From contig CAJXIT010000245.1 of the NCBI GenBank assembly GCA_913054055.1, positions 1 through 5,534 on the forward strand: a DNA stretch of 5,534 bases, given 5' to 3'. This stretch comes from an uncultured Thalassolituus sp. (GTDB lineage Bacteria; Pseudomonadota; Gammaproteobacteria; Pseudomonadales; Oceanobacteraceae). The first letter of the stretch is position 1. Every line of letters begins with the position of its first letter. A model generated the notes under the pieces. It had not been told where the DNA came from. It ran no database searches and saw only the letters and a program-made list of their open reading frames with translations. The position numbers were made by a program, and so were the translations under genes. Below are positions 1 to 5,534 of the stretch, one piece after another.

Positions 1-2
1 AT

Positions 3-413
3 ATTGATTTATCTGCATATGACACTGTGGAAGTTAGTAATGCTTGGGACTTCACAGTTAAGTGTAGTGACTTTGAAGTTCAATTGGGTGCTGATGTGAC
101 AGCTAGAAAAATACTAGATGAAGACGATGTAGATCATATTGTTAGCTATATTGATACAGATTACGAAGGCTATTACTTGACAACAGACTATGCTGATACT
201 GTATTTAAGCATCAATTCAAATGGTATGAATATAACTTAAATTTAGAGAGCAAAATCTGGTCGCAATTTGGTGTATATCTAATAAAAACACCGACAACCA
301 CTTATAAATTCCAGCCAACAGGATATTACAATCTAGTAGATGGTGAAGTAACAAGTCGTCAAATTAGCTTTATCTATGATGAAGTGTCAGAAGCATCTCC
401 AGTTATTGAATAA
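3..413 (+). CDS. HmuY-like haem-binding protein, C-terminal part (5' end outside window)
   Basis: This frame is open from the left edge to the TAA at 411-413, giving 136 visible residues. The GTG at 27 has an open frame upstream, so I treat the gene as truncated by the window and not as starting there. The fragment looks beta-rich and aromatic. It has a 'NAWDFTVK' segment like the W-D-(I/L/F)-x-F element of HmuY proteins, then 'FKWYEYNL', 'GVYLIKT', 'YKFQPTGYYN' and a final 'ISFIYDEV' strand, in the order expected for the HmuY C-terminal half. HmuY proteins are secreted or outer-membrane lipoproteins that capture haem and pass it to a TonB-dependent receptor. The lipobox or signal peptide would be off-window. 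The haem-ligating residues cannot be assigned by eye. A terminator follows directly, then the motor and chelatase genes, which supports the haem-uptake reading. The gene appears more AT-rich than the chelatase gene. It could instead be an unrelated beta-sandwich surface protein. Confidence 0.62.
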   Translation: MDLSAYDTVEVSNAWDFTVKCSDFEVQLGADVTARKILDEDDVDHIVSYIDTDYEGYYLTTDYADTVFKHQFKWYEYNLNLESKIWSQFGVYLIKTPTTTYKFQPTGYYNLVDGEVTSRQISFIYDEVSEASPVIE

Positions 414-426
414 TATCTCTTATATA

Positions 427-458
427 ACCCGTACCTCGTCGTACGGGTACACTTTTTT
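427..458 (+). terminator. Intrinsic terminator after the HmuY-like gene
   Basis: A perfect 8-bp stem (ACCCGTAC at 427-434 with GTACGGGT at 441-448) encloses a 6-base loop CTCGTC. Two bases later comes a run of six T (453-458). It starts 14 bases after the HmuY-like stop codon and lies 27 bases before the next start codon. It probably ends or attenuates the upstream transcript, reducing expression of the motor and chelatase genes relative to the binding protein. Confidence 0.85.
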
Positions 459-484
459 ATCATTTATAGTTTGTTGGTAGTCGT

Positions 485-1066
485 ATGATTTCTTCTATTG
501 AATTTTTTATGTATCGCATAAGCGATCTTTTATTGGCCCCTATATTACTGGCTATCTTGTTTGTGTTCTTTTTTGGTTTTTATAGTTTAGGTCAGATAGC
601 CATGCAAACTGTTCAGCGAAAAAACCATAGAAATGATTTCCAGCAAGCAGATATAAAAAATCAGGTGCCAGGCTTTGATTTACAAAACTTTCAGGCAACC
701 AATGAAAACGTAGATTTTGATACGGTTGAAGTGTTTGCCTTTAAGCGCTTAGAGTTTCTTAAGCTTGTAACCAAGGTGGCACCTATGTTGGGTTTGATTG
801 CCACTATGATTCCTATGGGGCCGGCGCTTAAAAGCTTGGCTGATGGCAATATTCAAGGTATTTCAGAAAACTTATCCATTGCATTTGCCGGTGTTATTTT
901 TGCACTTGTAGCCGCATCTTTAACTTTTGTAGCGGTTTCCATTAAAAAGCGTTGGTTGGCCCAAGATCTATTAGTTGCAAAAGAACGTTTAGAAGCTGCC
1001 AATGCAGAAAAAAATGCATCCCCATTAAAAGCTGTTCAATCTGAAGCCAGTGCGGAGATTGCGTAA
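485..1066 (+). CDS. MotA/TolQ/ExbB-family proton-channel protein
   Basis: A 193-residue inner-membrane protein with the ExbB/TolQ layout. TM1 is at about residues 17-39, followed by a basic then polar cytoplasmic stretch (40-93). TM2 is at about 94-116 and TM3 at about 129-152, with a basic KKR just after it and a charged C-terminal tail. Residues 99-107 (APMLGLIAT) match the family signature 'aPxLGLlGT', with P100 and the channel-lining Thr at T107 kept. In my alignment the second conserved Thr, in TM3, is Ala (A133). Family members assemble as pentamers around ExbD/TolR/MotB-type partners and use ion flow to drive work in the periplasm. The start at 485 is the first possible one because an in-frame TAG lies at 467-469; its ribosome site is weak (GGTAG at 476-480). 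The next gene overlaps its stop codon, so the likely partner is the DUF2149 protein. It most resembles the HmuU-type component of Bacteroidetes hmu loci. Confidence 0.9.
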   Translation: MISSIEFFMYRISDLLLAPILLAILFVFFFGFYSLGQIAMQTVQRKNHRNDFQQADIKNQVPGFDLQNFQATNENVDFDTVEVFAFKRLEFLKLVTKVAPMLGLIATMIPMGPALKSLADGNIQGISENLSIAFAGVIFALVAASLTFVAVSIKKRWLAQDLLVAKERLEAANAEKNASPLKAVQSEASAEIA

Positions 1067-1068
1067 TG
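1054..1068 (+). promoter_or_regulatory. Ribosome binding site and TAATG stop-start overlap
   Basis: A good Shine-Dalgarno element, GGAG at 1054-1057, sits 8 bases before the ATG at 1066. The ATG shares its first base with the TAA stop (1064-1066) of the ExbB-like gene. This arrangement favours translational coupling and a fixed stoichiometry of the two membrane proteins, and it fixes the start of the DUF2149 gene. Confidence 0.8.
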
Positions 1069-1395
1069 CGATTTTTATCCGAGGAAGAAGAGTTAGATCC
1101 TATCACTACGGCGGTGAACCTTGTGGATGTGTTTTTAGTGGTGATTGCCGCTTTGATCATTTCCATTGCGCAAAACCCGTTAAACCCTTTTTCAGCTGAA
1201 AACGTCACCGTAATTAAAAATGAAGGTGAGCCAAATATGGAAATCATTGTAAAAGAAGGCAATGAAATTAAGCAGTTTAAATCTCAAGGTGAAACTGGCA
1301 GTGGCGATGGTCAAAAAGCGGGTACGGCATACAAGATGAAAGACGGCTCCATGGTGTATGTGCCAGCGGACGAACAAAACAAGAACCTAAAATAG
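1066..1395 (+). CDS. DUF2149 protein, probable ExbD/TolR-like partner of the channel
   Basis: A 109-residue protein matching the DUF2149 family over nearly its whole length. It has a short acidic N-terminus, 'DPITTAVNLVDVFLVV' leading into one TM helix (about residues 18-36), then 'NVTVIKN', 'MEIIVKEG', a Gly-rich 'GETGSGDG' and 'GTAYKMKDGSMVYVP'. The segment N18-L-V-D21-V-F-L-V-V resembles the start of the ExbD/TolR helix, where an Asp in a similar context carries protons. D21 is thus the candidate proton-carrying residue. Expected topology is N-terminus in the cytoplasm and the roughly 70-residue C-terminal domain in the periplasm, where it could touch the periplasmic chelatase. DUF2149 has no settled function as far as I know. 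It is typically encoded beside MotA/TolQ/ExbB-like and CobN-like genes, including hmu loci. The family call is firm; the ExbD-like role is inferred from topology and the Asp. Confidence 0.88.
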   Translation: MRFLSEEEELDPITTAVNLVDVFLVVIAALIISIAQNPLNPFSAENVTVIKNEGEPNMEIIVKEGNEIKQFKSQGETGSGDGQKAGTAYKMKDGSMVYVPADEQNKNLK

Positions 1396-1405
1396 ACACA
1401 GATAT

Positions 1406-1474
1406 ATGAAAACTTTAATTAAACCGTTTATTGGGTTGTTTATCGCCTTGTTTGCATCATTGGTATTCAGTGCT
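1406..1474 (+). other. Sec signal peptide of the CobN-like chelatase
   Basis: Residues 1-23 show a basic n-region (K2, K6), a hydrophobic core of about 14 residues (F8 to F21) and a small-residue end (S22, A23) followed by polar 'GNEQLDTS'. Cleavage is likely after S22 or A23; the exact site is uncertain because a bulky Phe occupies position -3 for cleavage after A23. No lipobox Cys is present, so it is not a lipoprotein signal. Confidence 0.87.
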
Positions 1475-4400
1475 GGCAATGAGCAGCTTGATACGTCCAA
1501 TAATAAGAAACAAATCCTCTACATTGGGGATAACCATTTGGCCTCTGCAAAAATAAAAATCTTAAAAGCATCGGCTGAAAAACTGAATTTGTCACTGGAT
1601 GCTTATAGCACGCGGAGTTTTTCAAAAAAGCCTGGGCTAAAAGCATTGTGCGACTATCCTGTGGTAATTACTCAAGCTGTGAGTCAAGACGCCGCGACAG
1701 GCATGTACGGGCCAATCTCTGGTGCCATGAAAGCATGTGCATCACAAGGGGTTAAGCAGAAAGCGATTGCCGTAGGCTTTAATATGCCGCATTTAAACGT
1801 AGGCCTTAATCAACAACAAAACCTTGAATTATCAGCTTTCTTTTCCAACGGCATGCGATCTAACTACGAAAATGCATTTGCTTATTTAGGCAATATTGCA
1901 TTTTCACAAGATAATAAAGTAGGGGATTTAGTCAGCGTGCCAAAGGTAGGCGTTTACCATCCTGATTATAACGGCCTAATCACTGCTGATACGGAACCAT
2001 TTTTTGAATGGATTAAACTATCCAAAACCACTTCTACCGTAGGTGTGTTGATTCACAGAAGTGCGGTTGAAAATGAGCAAACAGCTGTAGTGGATGCGAC
2101 CATTAGATCCATTGAAAAACAGGGCGGAAAAGGCTTCGCTATCTTTTTTGATGGGATGGATGCCCATGAAGGATTCAGAAAAATCGCCAAAGGCAATGTG
2201 AATGCGTTGATTAATTATCGCATGCTGCATGAAGCTGAAAAAAATAAACAAGATTTTATGGCGGTAGGGGTGCCTGTGATTCACGGGCTTGTTTATCGAG
2301 ATGGGGATCGAGCATCATTTGATGCCGCACATGCGGGTATCAGTGCCATGATGTCACCTTACTTTTTAATGATGCCTGAAAGCGCAGGGGTGATAGACCC
2401 AACCATGGTGGCTACTGTGGATGAAAATCGCAATCAAGTGCCTATGTTAGATCACATTGATGCGGTAGCTGATCGTGCTATTAAGCAGGGTATGCTATCT
2501 GTTAAATCCAATGCCGATAAAAAACTTTCATTATTTATGTGGAACTATCCTCCCGGTGACAAAAACATGGGAGCGGCTTTTTTAAATGTGCCCGACTCCA
2601 TTCGAGATATTGCCATCGCATTAAAAGAGCAGGGTTATGATATTGATTTAAAATCTTCTGACGAATTAATTGAACAGGTTGGAAAAATCCTGCGTCCATT
2701 TTATATCGGTTCAGGTTTAGATTTATTAATGGATCAAGGCTTAAGCGATTACCTTCCTGTGAGTGATTACAATGCTTGGTTGAATACGTTGCCGGATGAT
2801 GTGCGTAATCCCATCATTGAACGCTGGGGTGAAGCGAAAGATAACCTTTATGTGCGTAATGTAAATGGCGAGCCCGCGTTTATTATTCCACAAATGAAAC
2901 TTGGCAACTTAATTGTTATGACTCAGCCAAGCCGAAACGAAGACAAAGATAAACATGCCGCTTTATATCACAGTACTTCAAGTGCTATTAATCACTACTA
3001 CTTGGCTGTTTATTTATACGCCAAACAAAAGCACGCATCAGACGCCTTTATTCATTTAGGTACACATGGTTCACAAGAATGGTTAACCGGTAAAGAGCGT
3101 GGTTTAAGTATTTACGATGCACCGCAATTAACCGTTGGCAATACACCGATTGTGTACCCATTTGTCATGGATAACGTAGGTGAAGCCATGCAGGCCAAAC
3201 GCCGTGGCCGCGCCACCATGTTATCCCATATGACCCCAGGTTTTGCTGAAGCAGGTTATTATGGTGACTTTGCCGAGCTAGAAGAGTTGCTAGAGCAATA
3301 CATGACACTTTCAGAAGGTAAAACTAAAAAAGTGGTGCAAGAAAATATCATTGAGCTGTCTAAAAAATTAAAGATATTTGAAGACATTGGTTTTACAGAG
3401 CAACAACTGGAAACAGAATTTGATGCATATATGCATGCAACCCATGATTATATGCATGAACTTGCTACCGAATCTCAACCTCTTGGTGTGCACACCTATG
3501 GTGAAACGTTAAATGATCCACACTTGATGACCACAGTGGCACAGATGTTAGGTCATGAATTTAAAGAATTAGCTGAGCCGTTTGAGGCTTCTGACAATAT
3601 TCAACTTAAAAAAGCACCTGACGTGTTTTCGCAAAAGATGCAAGACAATAATGTGCTTCAGTTGGATCAAACTCCAGGGTTTAAACTTTTGTGGGCACAC
3701 ATTGTTGAAAAACAAAAACTGGATGTTAGCGATGAATTAACCGAACAGTTAGTGAAAGCTGAAGAGCATACTAACAACATCCGTGGCCAACAAGAAATGG
3801 AGAATATGCTTAAGGGACTAAGCGGTCAGTTTGTACCGGTTGGTTATGGTGGTGATCCAGTGCGTGCGCATGATGCGGTGCCAACAGGGGTTAACTTACT
3901 TGGATTTAATCCAGCCAAGGTGCCGTCAAAAGCCGCTTGGGAAGTAGGTAAAAAATTAGTCGAAGATTTGATATCGAATCACTACAAAGAAAAAGGTGAA
4001 TACCCAGACAAATTAGCCTTTTCTTTATGGTCCCTTGAAACCATGCGTCATCACGGTGTACTTGAAAGCCAAGTGTTATACGCAATGGGAGTAAAACCAA
4101 AATGGGATCCAAATGGTTTTTTACGTGGTACGGAAGTGATTCCATACAGTGAATTGAAACGTCCACGTGTGGATGTGGTGGCGTCGGCTACTGGTTTGTA
4201 TCGTGATGCGTTTCCTAATGTGATGTTAATGATTGCAAAAGCCATCAAACAAGTGGCTGAGCTGAAAGAAGAAAATAATTCAATCTATACCAATACAATG
4301 GCGTTAAAAAAGCAACTGCTAGAAGAAGGGATGGAAGCGGATGAAGCAGAATACCTATCAACCGTTCGCTTGTTCAGTAATGAAACAGGCGCGTACGGAA

Positions 4401-5380
4401 GTGGCCTAGCGGATACAGCATTGGCCAGTGATACTTGGGAAGAAGACAGTAAGCTATCTGATATGTATTTAAAGCGCATGGGTTATGCTTTTGGTCATGA
4501 CGCAAAGCGTTGGAGTGATAAAGTATCAGGTTTATATGAAAAGTCTTTGTCAGGCACTGATGCTGTATTGTTCAGTCGTTCATCCAATCTCTATGGAATG
4601 AACACCAGTGATGACCCTTTCCAGTATTTTGGTGGTATGGCGTTAGCGATTCGTAATATCGATGGTGCCAGCCCTGAGATGATGATTTCTAATTTACGTG
4701 AACGTGATAACGAAAAAAGTGAAAGCTTTAACCGTTTTATGGCCCGTGAATTACGCAATCGCAGTTTCCACCCGCGCTGGATTGAAGAAGCGCAAAAAGA
4801 AGGGTATTCAGGTGCCAGCATGATGCTAGACCGCTTGAATAACTTTTGGGGTTGGACGGTTATGTACCCTGAAGGTGTCACTAACGCGCAATGGCAGGAG
4901 TTTGCCGAAGTATATGTGAAAGATAAATACAACATGGACATGCGTGAATTCTTTGACGAGTCGAACCCTACTAACTTAGCGCAAATGATTGAACGTATGT
5001 TAGAAGCTGAGCGTAAAGAGTATTGGGAAACCGATGAAGAGACGTTAAAGCAGTTAGTTGAAACGTATTTGGAAATTAAGCGCGACCACAACGTCTTCAG
5101 TGAAAATGAAAAATTTCTTGAAAATCTATCTGAACAAGCTCAAGGGTTTGGTATGGCAGCGTTACTAGAATCAGCCAATACGGCGCTAGAGCAAGAATTT
5201 GCTGAGCAAGCAGCCGCTTCTCAAGCTAATGAACAAGTAGAAGGTCAGAAACTAGAGCAAATGGAAGAACAGGTTTCGGATGAAGAGTTTGACTGGCAGA
5301 TACTGTTTTTCATTAGCTTCTTATTAGCTGCATTTATCATTGGTGGATTGCAGCAAATACGAGGATCTAGATTCAAATAA
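1406..5380 (+). CDS. cobN: CobN-family metallochelatase, exported and membrane-anchored (HmuS-like)
   Basis: A 1324-residue CobN/BchH/ChlH-family large chelatase subunit, near the usual length (classical CobN is about 1,270). Family landmarks run in order: VGVYHPD (181-187) and VGVLIHRS (212-219) in the N-terminal domain; NYPPGDKNMG (380-389); H550-LGTH554-GSQE558-W, the conserved H-x3-HG-x2-E core; AKRRG (597-601); PLGVHTYG (692-699); GYGGDPVR (813-820) with PTGVN (826-830); LWSLETMRHHG (874-884); ETGAYGSGL (993-1001); DDPFQYFGG (1069-1077). Unlike cobalamin-pathway CobN, it has a signal peptide and a C-terminal TM helix, placing the catalytic body in the periplasm. The symbol is a family label. 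I do not think it inserts cobalt for B12 synthesis, since no CobS/CobT or cob genes are nearby. With the HmuY-like and motor-like neighbours, an HmuS-type role in removing iron from haem fits best; a cobalamin or other tetrapyrrole substrate remains possible. Its start follows the DUF2149 stop by 10 bases with no strong ribosome site, suggesting coupled translation. Confidence 0.93.
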   Translation: MKTLIKPFIGLFIALFASLVFSAGNEQLDTSNNKKQILYIGDNHLASAKIKILKASAEKLNLSLDAYSTRSFSKKPGLKALCDYPVVITQAVSQDAATGMYGPISGAMKACASQGVKQKAIAVGFNMPHLNVGLNQQQNLELSAFFSNGMRSNYENAFAYLGNIAFSQDNKVGDLVSVPKVGVYHPDYNGLITADTEPFFEWIKLSKTTSTVGVLIHRSAVENEQTAVVDATIRSIEKQGGKGFAIFFDGMDAHEGFRKIAKGNVNALINYRMLHEAEKNKQDFMAVGVPVIHGLVYRDGDRASFDAAHAGISAMMSPYFLMMPESAGVIDPTMVATVDENRNQVPMLDHIDAVADRAIKQGMLSVKSNADKKLSLFMWNYPPGDKNMGAAFLNVPDSIRDIAIALKEQGYDIDLKSSDELIEQVGKILRPFYIGSGLDLLMDQGLSDYLPVSDYNAWLNTLPDDVRNPIIERWGEAKDNLYVRNVNGEPAFIIPQMKLGNLIVMTQPSRNEDKDKHAALYHSTSSAINHYYLAVYLYAKQKHASDAFIHLGTHGSQEWLTGKERGLSIYDAPQLTVGNTPIVYPFVMDNVGEAMQAKRRGRATMLSHMTPGFAEAGYYGDFAELEELLEQYMTLSEGKTKKVVQENIIELSKKLKIFEDIGFTEQQLETEFDAYMHATHDYMHELATESQPLGVHTYGETLNDPHLMTTVAQMLGHEFKELAEPFEASDNIQLKKAPDVFSQKMQDNNVLQLDQTPGFKLLWAHIVEKQKLDVSDELTEQLVKAEEHTNNIRGQQEMENMLKGLSGQFVPVGYGGDPVRAHDAVPTGVNLLGFNPAKVPSKAAWEVGKKLVEDLISNHYKEKGEYPDKLAFSLWSLETMRHHGVLESQVLYAMGVKPKWDPNGFLRGTEVIPYSELKRPRVDVVASATGLYRDAFPNVMLMIAKAIKQVAELKEENNSIYTNTMALKKQLLEEGMEADEAEYLSTVRLFSNETGAYGSGLADTALASDTWEEDSKLSDMYLKRMGYAFGHDAKRWSDKVSGLYEKSLSGTDAVLFSRSSNLYGMNTSDDPFQYFGGMALAIRNIDGASPEMMISNLRERDNEKSESFNRFMARELRNRSFHPRWIEEAQKEGYSGASMMLDRLNNFWGWTVMYPEGVTNAQWQEFAEVYVKDKYNMDMREFFDESNPTNLAQMIERMLEAERKEYWETDEETLKQLVETYLEIKRDHNVFSENEKFLENLSEQAQGFGMAALLESANTALEQEFAEQAAASQANEQVEGQKLEQMEEQVSDEEFDWQILFFISFLLAAFIIGGLQQIRGSRFK
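3428..3458 (+). repeat. In-frame 10-base direct repeat encoding a Tyr-Met-His heptad
   Basis: TATATGCATG occurs at 3428-3437 and again at 3449-3458, exactly 21 bases apart and in the same reading frame. It encodes Y675-M676-H677 and Y682-M683-H684 of the chelatase, with H680 between them. The result is an H-x2-H-x3-H pattern with flanking Met residues on a predicted helix just before the family's conserved G-x-H segment (G694-V-H696). Confidence 0.75.
5300..5350 (+). other. C-terminal membrane anchor of the CobN-like chelatase
   Basis: Residues 1299-1315 form an uninterrupted hydrophobic helix starting 'ILFFISFLLAAF'. It is preceded by a Glu/Gln-rich linker (about 1236-1296) and followed by a short basic tail with R1319, R1322 and K1324. 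The basic tail predicts a cytoplasmic C-terminus and therefore a periplasmic body (type I topology), consistent with the signal peptide. Confidence 0.92.
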
Positions 5381-5414
5381 AAACAATGTATTAATATTTA
5401 TGCGGTCCGATGAT

Positions 5415-5424
5415 TGATTAATCA
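5415..5424. other. Perfect 10-base palindrome TGATTAATCA between chelatase gene and terminator
   Basis: TGATTAATCA at 5415-5424 is self-complementary. It lies in the 3' untranslated stretch (5381-5447), which otherwise holds nothing recognisable. It may be a protein-binding site or chance in AT-rich DNA; no function can be assigned. Confidence 0.2.
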
Positions 5425-5447
5425 GGCTGTGTAATAAAGTATGAGAT

Positions 5448-5482
5448 AAAAAGCCTCAATATTTTTATATTGAGGCTTTTTT
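5448..5482 (+). terminator. Strong intrinsic terminator at the end of the cluster
   Basis: A 15-bp perfect stem (5448-5462 with 5467-5481) has the GC-containing core GCCTCAATAT/ATATTGAGGC, a TTTT loop (5463-5466), an A-run on the left and a T-run on the right (to 5482). It starts 67 bases after the chelatase stop codon. The A-run and T-run make it potentially bidirectional, so it may also serve a convergent gene to the right. The remaining bases 5483-5534 contain no supported gene. Confidence 0.92.
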
Positions 5483-5534
5483 GTAATAGAAGGTATGAGG
5501 TTAAAATAGTTTATATTCTTTAAAAAAGAACGTC

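Noticed and set aside
27..29. GTG as start codon of the first gene
   Set aside because: The frame stays open to the left edge, no ribosome site precedes it, and a protein starting here would lack the signal or lipobox expected for an HmuY-like protein. It is better read as an internal Val codon.
485..1395. Ordinary ExbB-ExbD pair energising a TonB protein
   Set aside because: No TonB gene is present, the second protein is DUF2149 and not ExbD, and the pair is coupled to a chelatase gene.
4591..5091. 166-codon minus-strand open frame inside the chelatase gene
   Set aside because: It lies wholly opposite strongly conserved CobN coding sequence, has no recognisable domain, and has a Ser/Arg-rich composition typical of an antisense shadow. 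The other minus-strand frames (942-1262, 1192-1377, 2018-2284, 3906-4166, 4051-4248, 4285-4479) fail for the same reason.
1406..5380. Cobalamin-pathway cobaltochelatase or magnesium chelatase subunit
   Set aside because: The signal peptide, membrane anchor, absence of CobS/CobT or BchI/BchD genes and presence of HmuY-like and ExbB-like neighbours all argue against a cytoplasmic biosynthetic role.
5381..5447. Fur box, small RNA or riboswitch after the chelatase gene
   Set aside because: No Fur-like 19-base site or conserved RNA fold was recognised; only the short palindrome at 5415-5424 and the terminator are visible.
5501..5534. Possible C-terminal end of a convergent minus-strand gene (TAA at 5503-5501, ten codons open to the right edge)
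   Set aside because: Ten codons are too few to support a gene, although the symmetric terminator at 5448-5482 would suit a convergent neighbour.

Overview
The window looks like a chromosomal segment from a moderately AT-rich Gram-negative bacterium, most likely a marine-type gammaproteobacterium. That placement rests on general codon and composition feel plus the presence of periplasmic and inner-membrane protein types; the species cannot be named from this sequence. All genes lie on the + strand and form one functional cluster. I read it as a haem (or other metallotetrapyrrole) acquisition and metal-removal system of the Hmu type.

Layout: positions 3-413 hold the 3' end of a gene, open at the left edge, whose product resembles the C-terminal part of HmuY-family haem-binding proteins. 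A clear intrinsic terminator follows (427-458). Next come three tightly packed genes. The first (485-1066) encodes a small three-helix MotA/TolQ/ExbB-type proton-channel protein. The second (1066-1395, overlapping the first by one base) encodes a DUF2149 protein with one transmembrane helix that carries an ExbD-like aspartate. The third (1406-5380, after a 10-base gap) encodes a 1324-residue CobN/BchH/ChlH-family chelatase. A strong, symmetric hairpin terminator (5448-5482) closes the unit. Positions 5381-5447 and 5483-5534 hold no gene I can support.

How the genes may work together: the CobN-like protein has an N-terminal signal peptide and a C-terminal membrane anchor, so its large chelatase domain should sit in the periplasm. 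Classical CobN and BchH/ChlH are cytoplasmic and driven by AAA+ ATPases (CobS/CobT or BchI/BchD). The periplasm has no ATP, and no AAA+ gene is present here. Instead the chelatase is encoded with an ExbB-like/ExbD-like pair. The hypothesis is that an ion-driven motor replaces the ATPase and powers metal removal from, or handling of, haem delivered by the HmuY-like protein and a TonB-dependent receptor probably encoded to the left of the window. The same components occur in the Bacteroidetes hmuYRSTUV locus, where HmuS is CobN-like. Family assignments are strong for the last three genes. The haem substrate and the motor coupling are inference.
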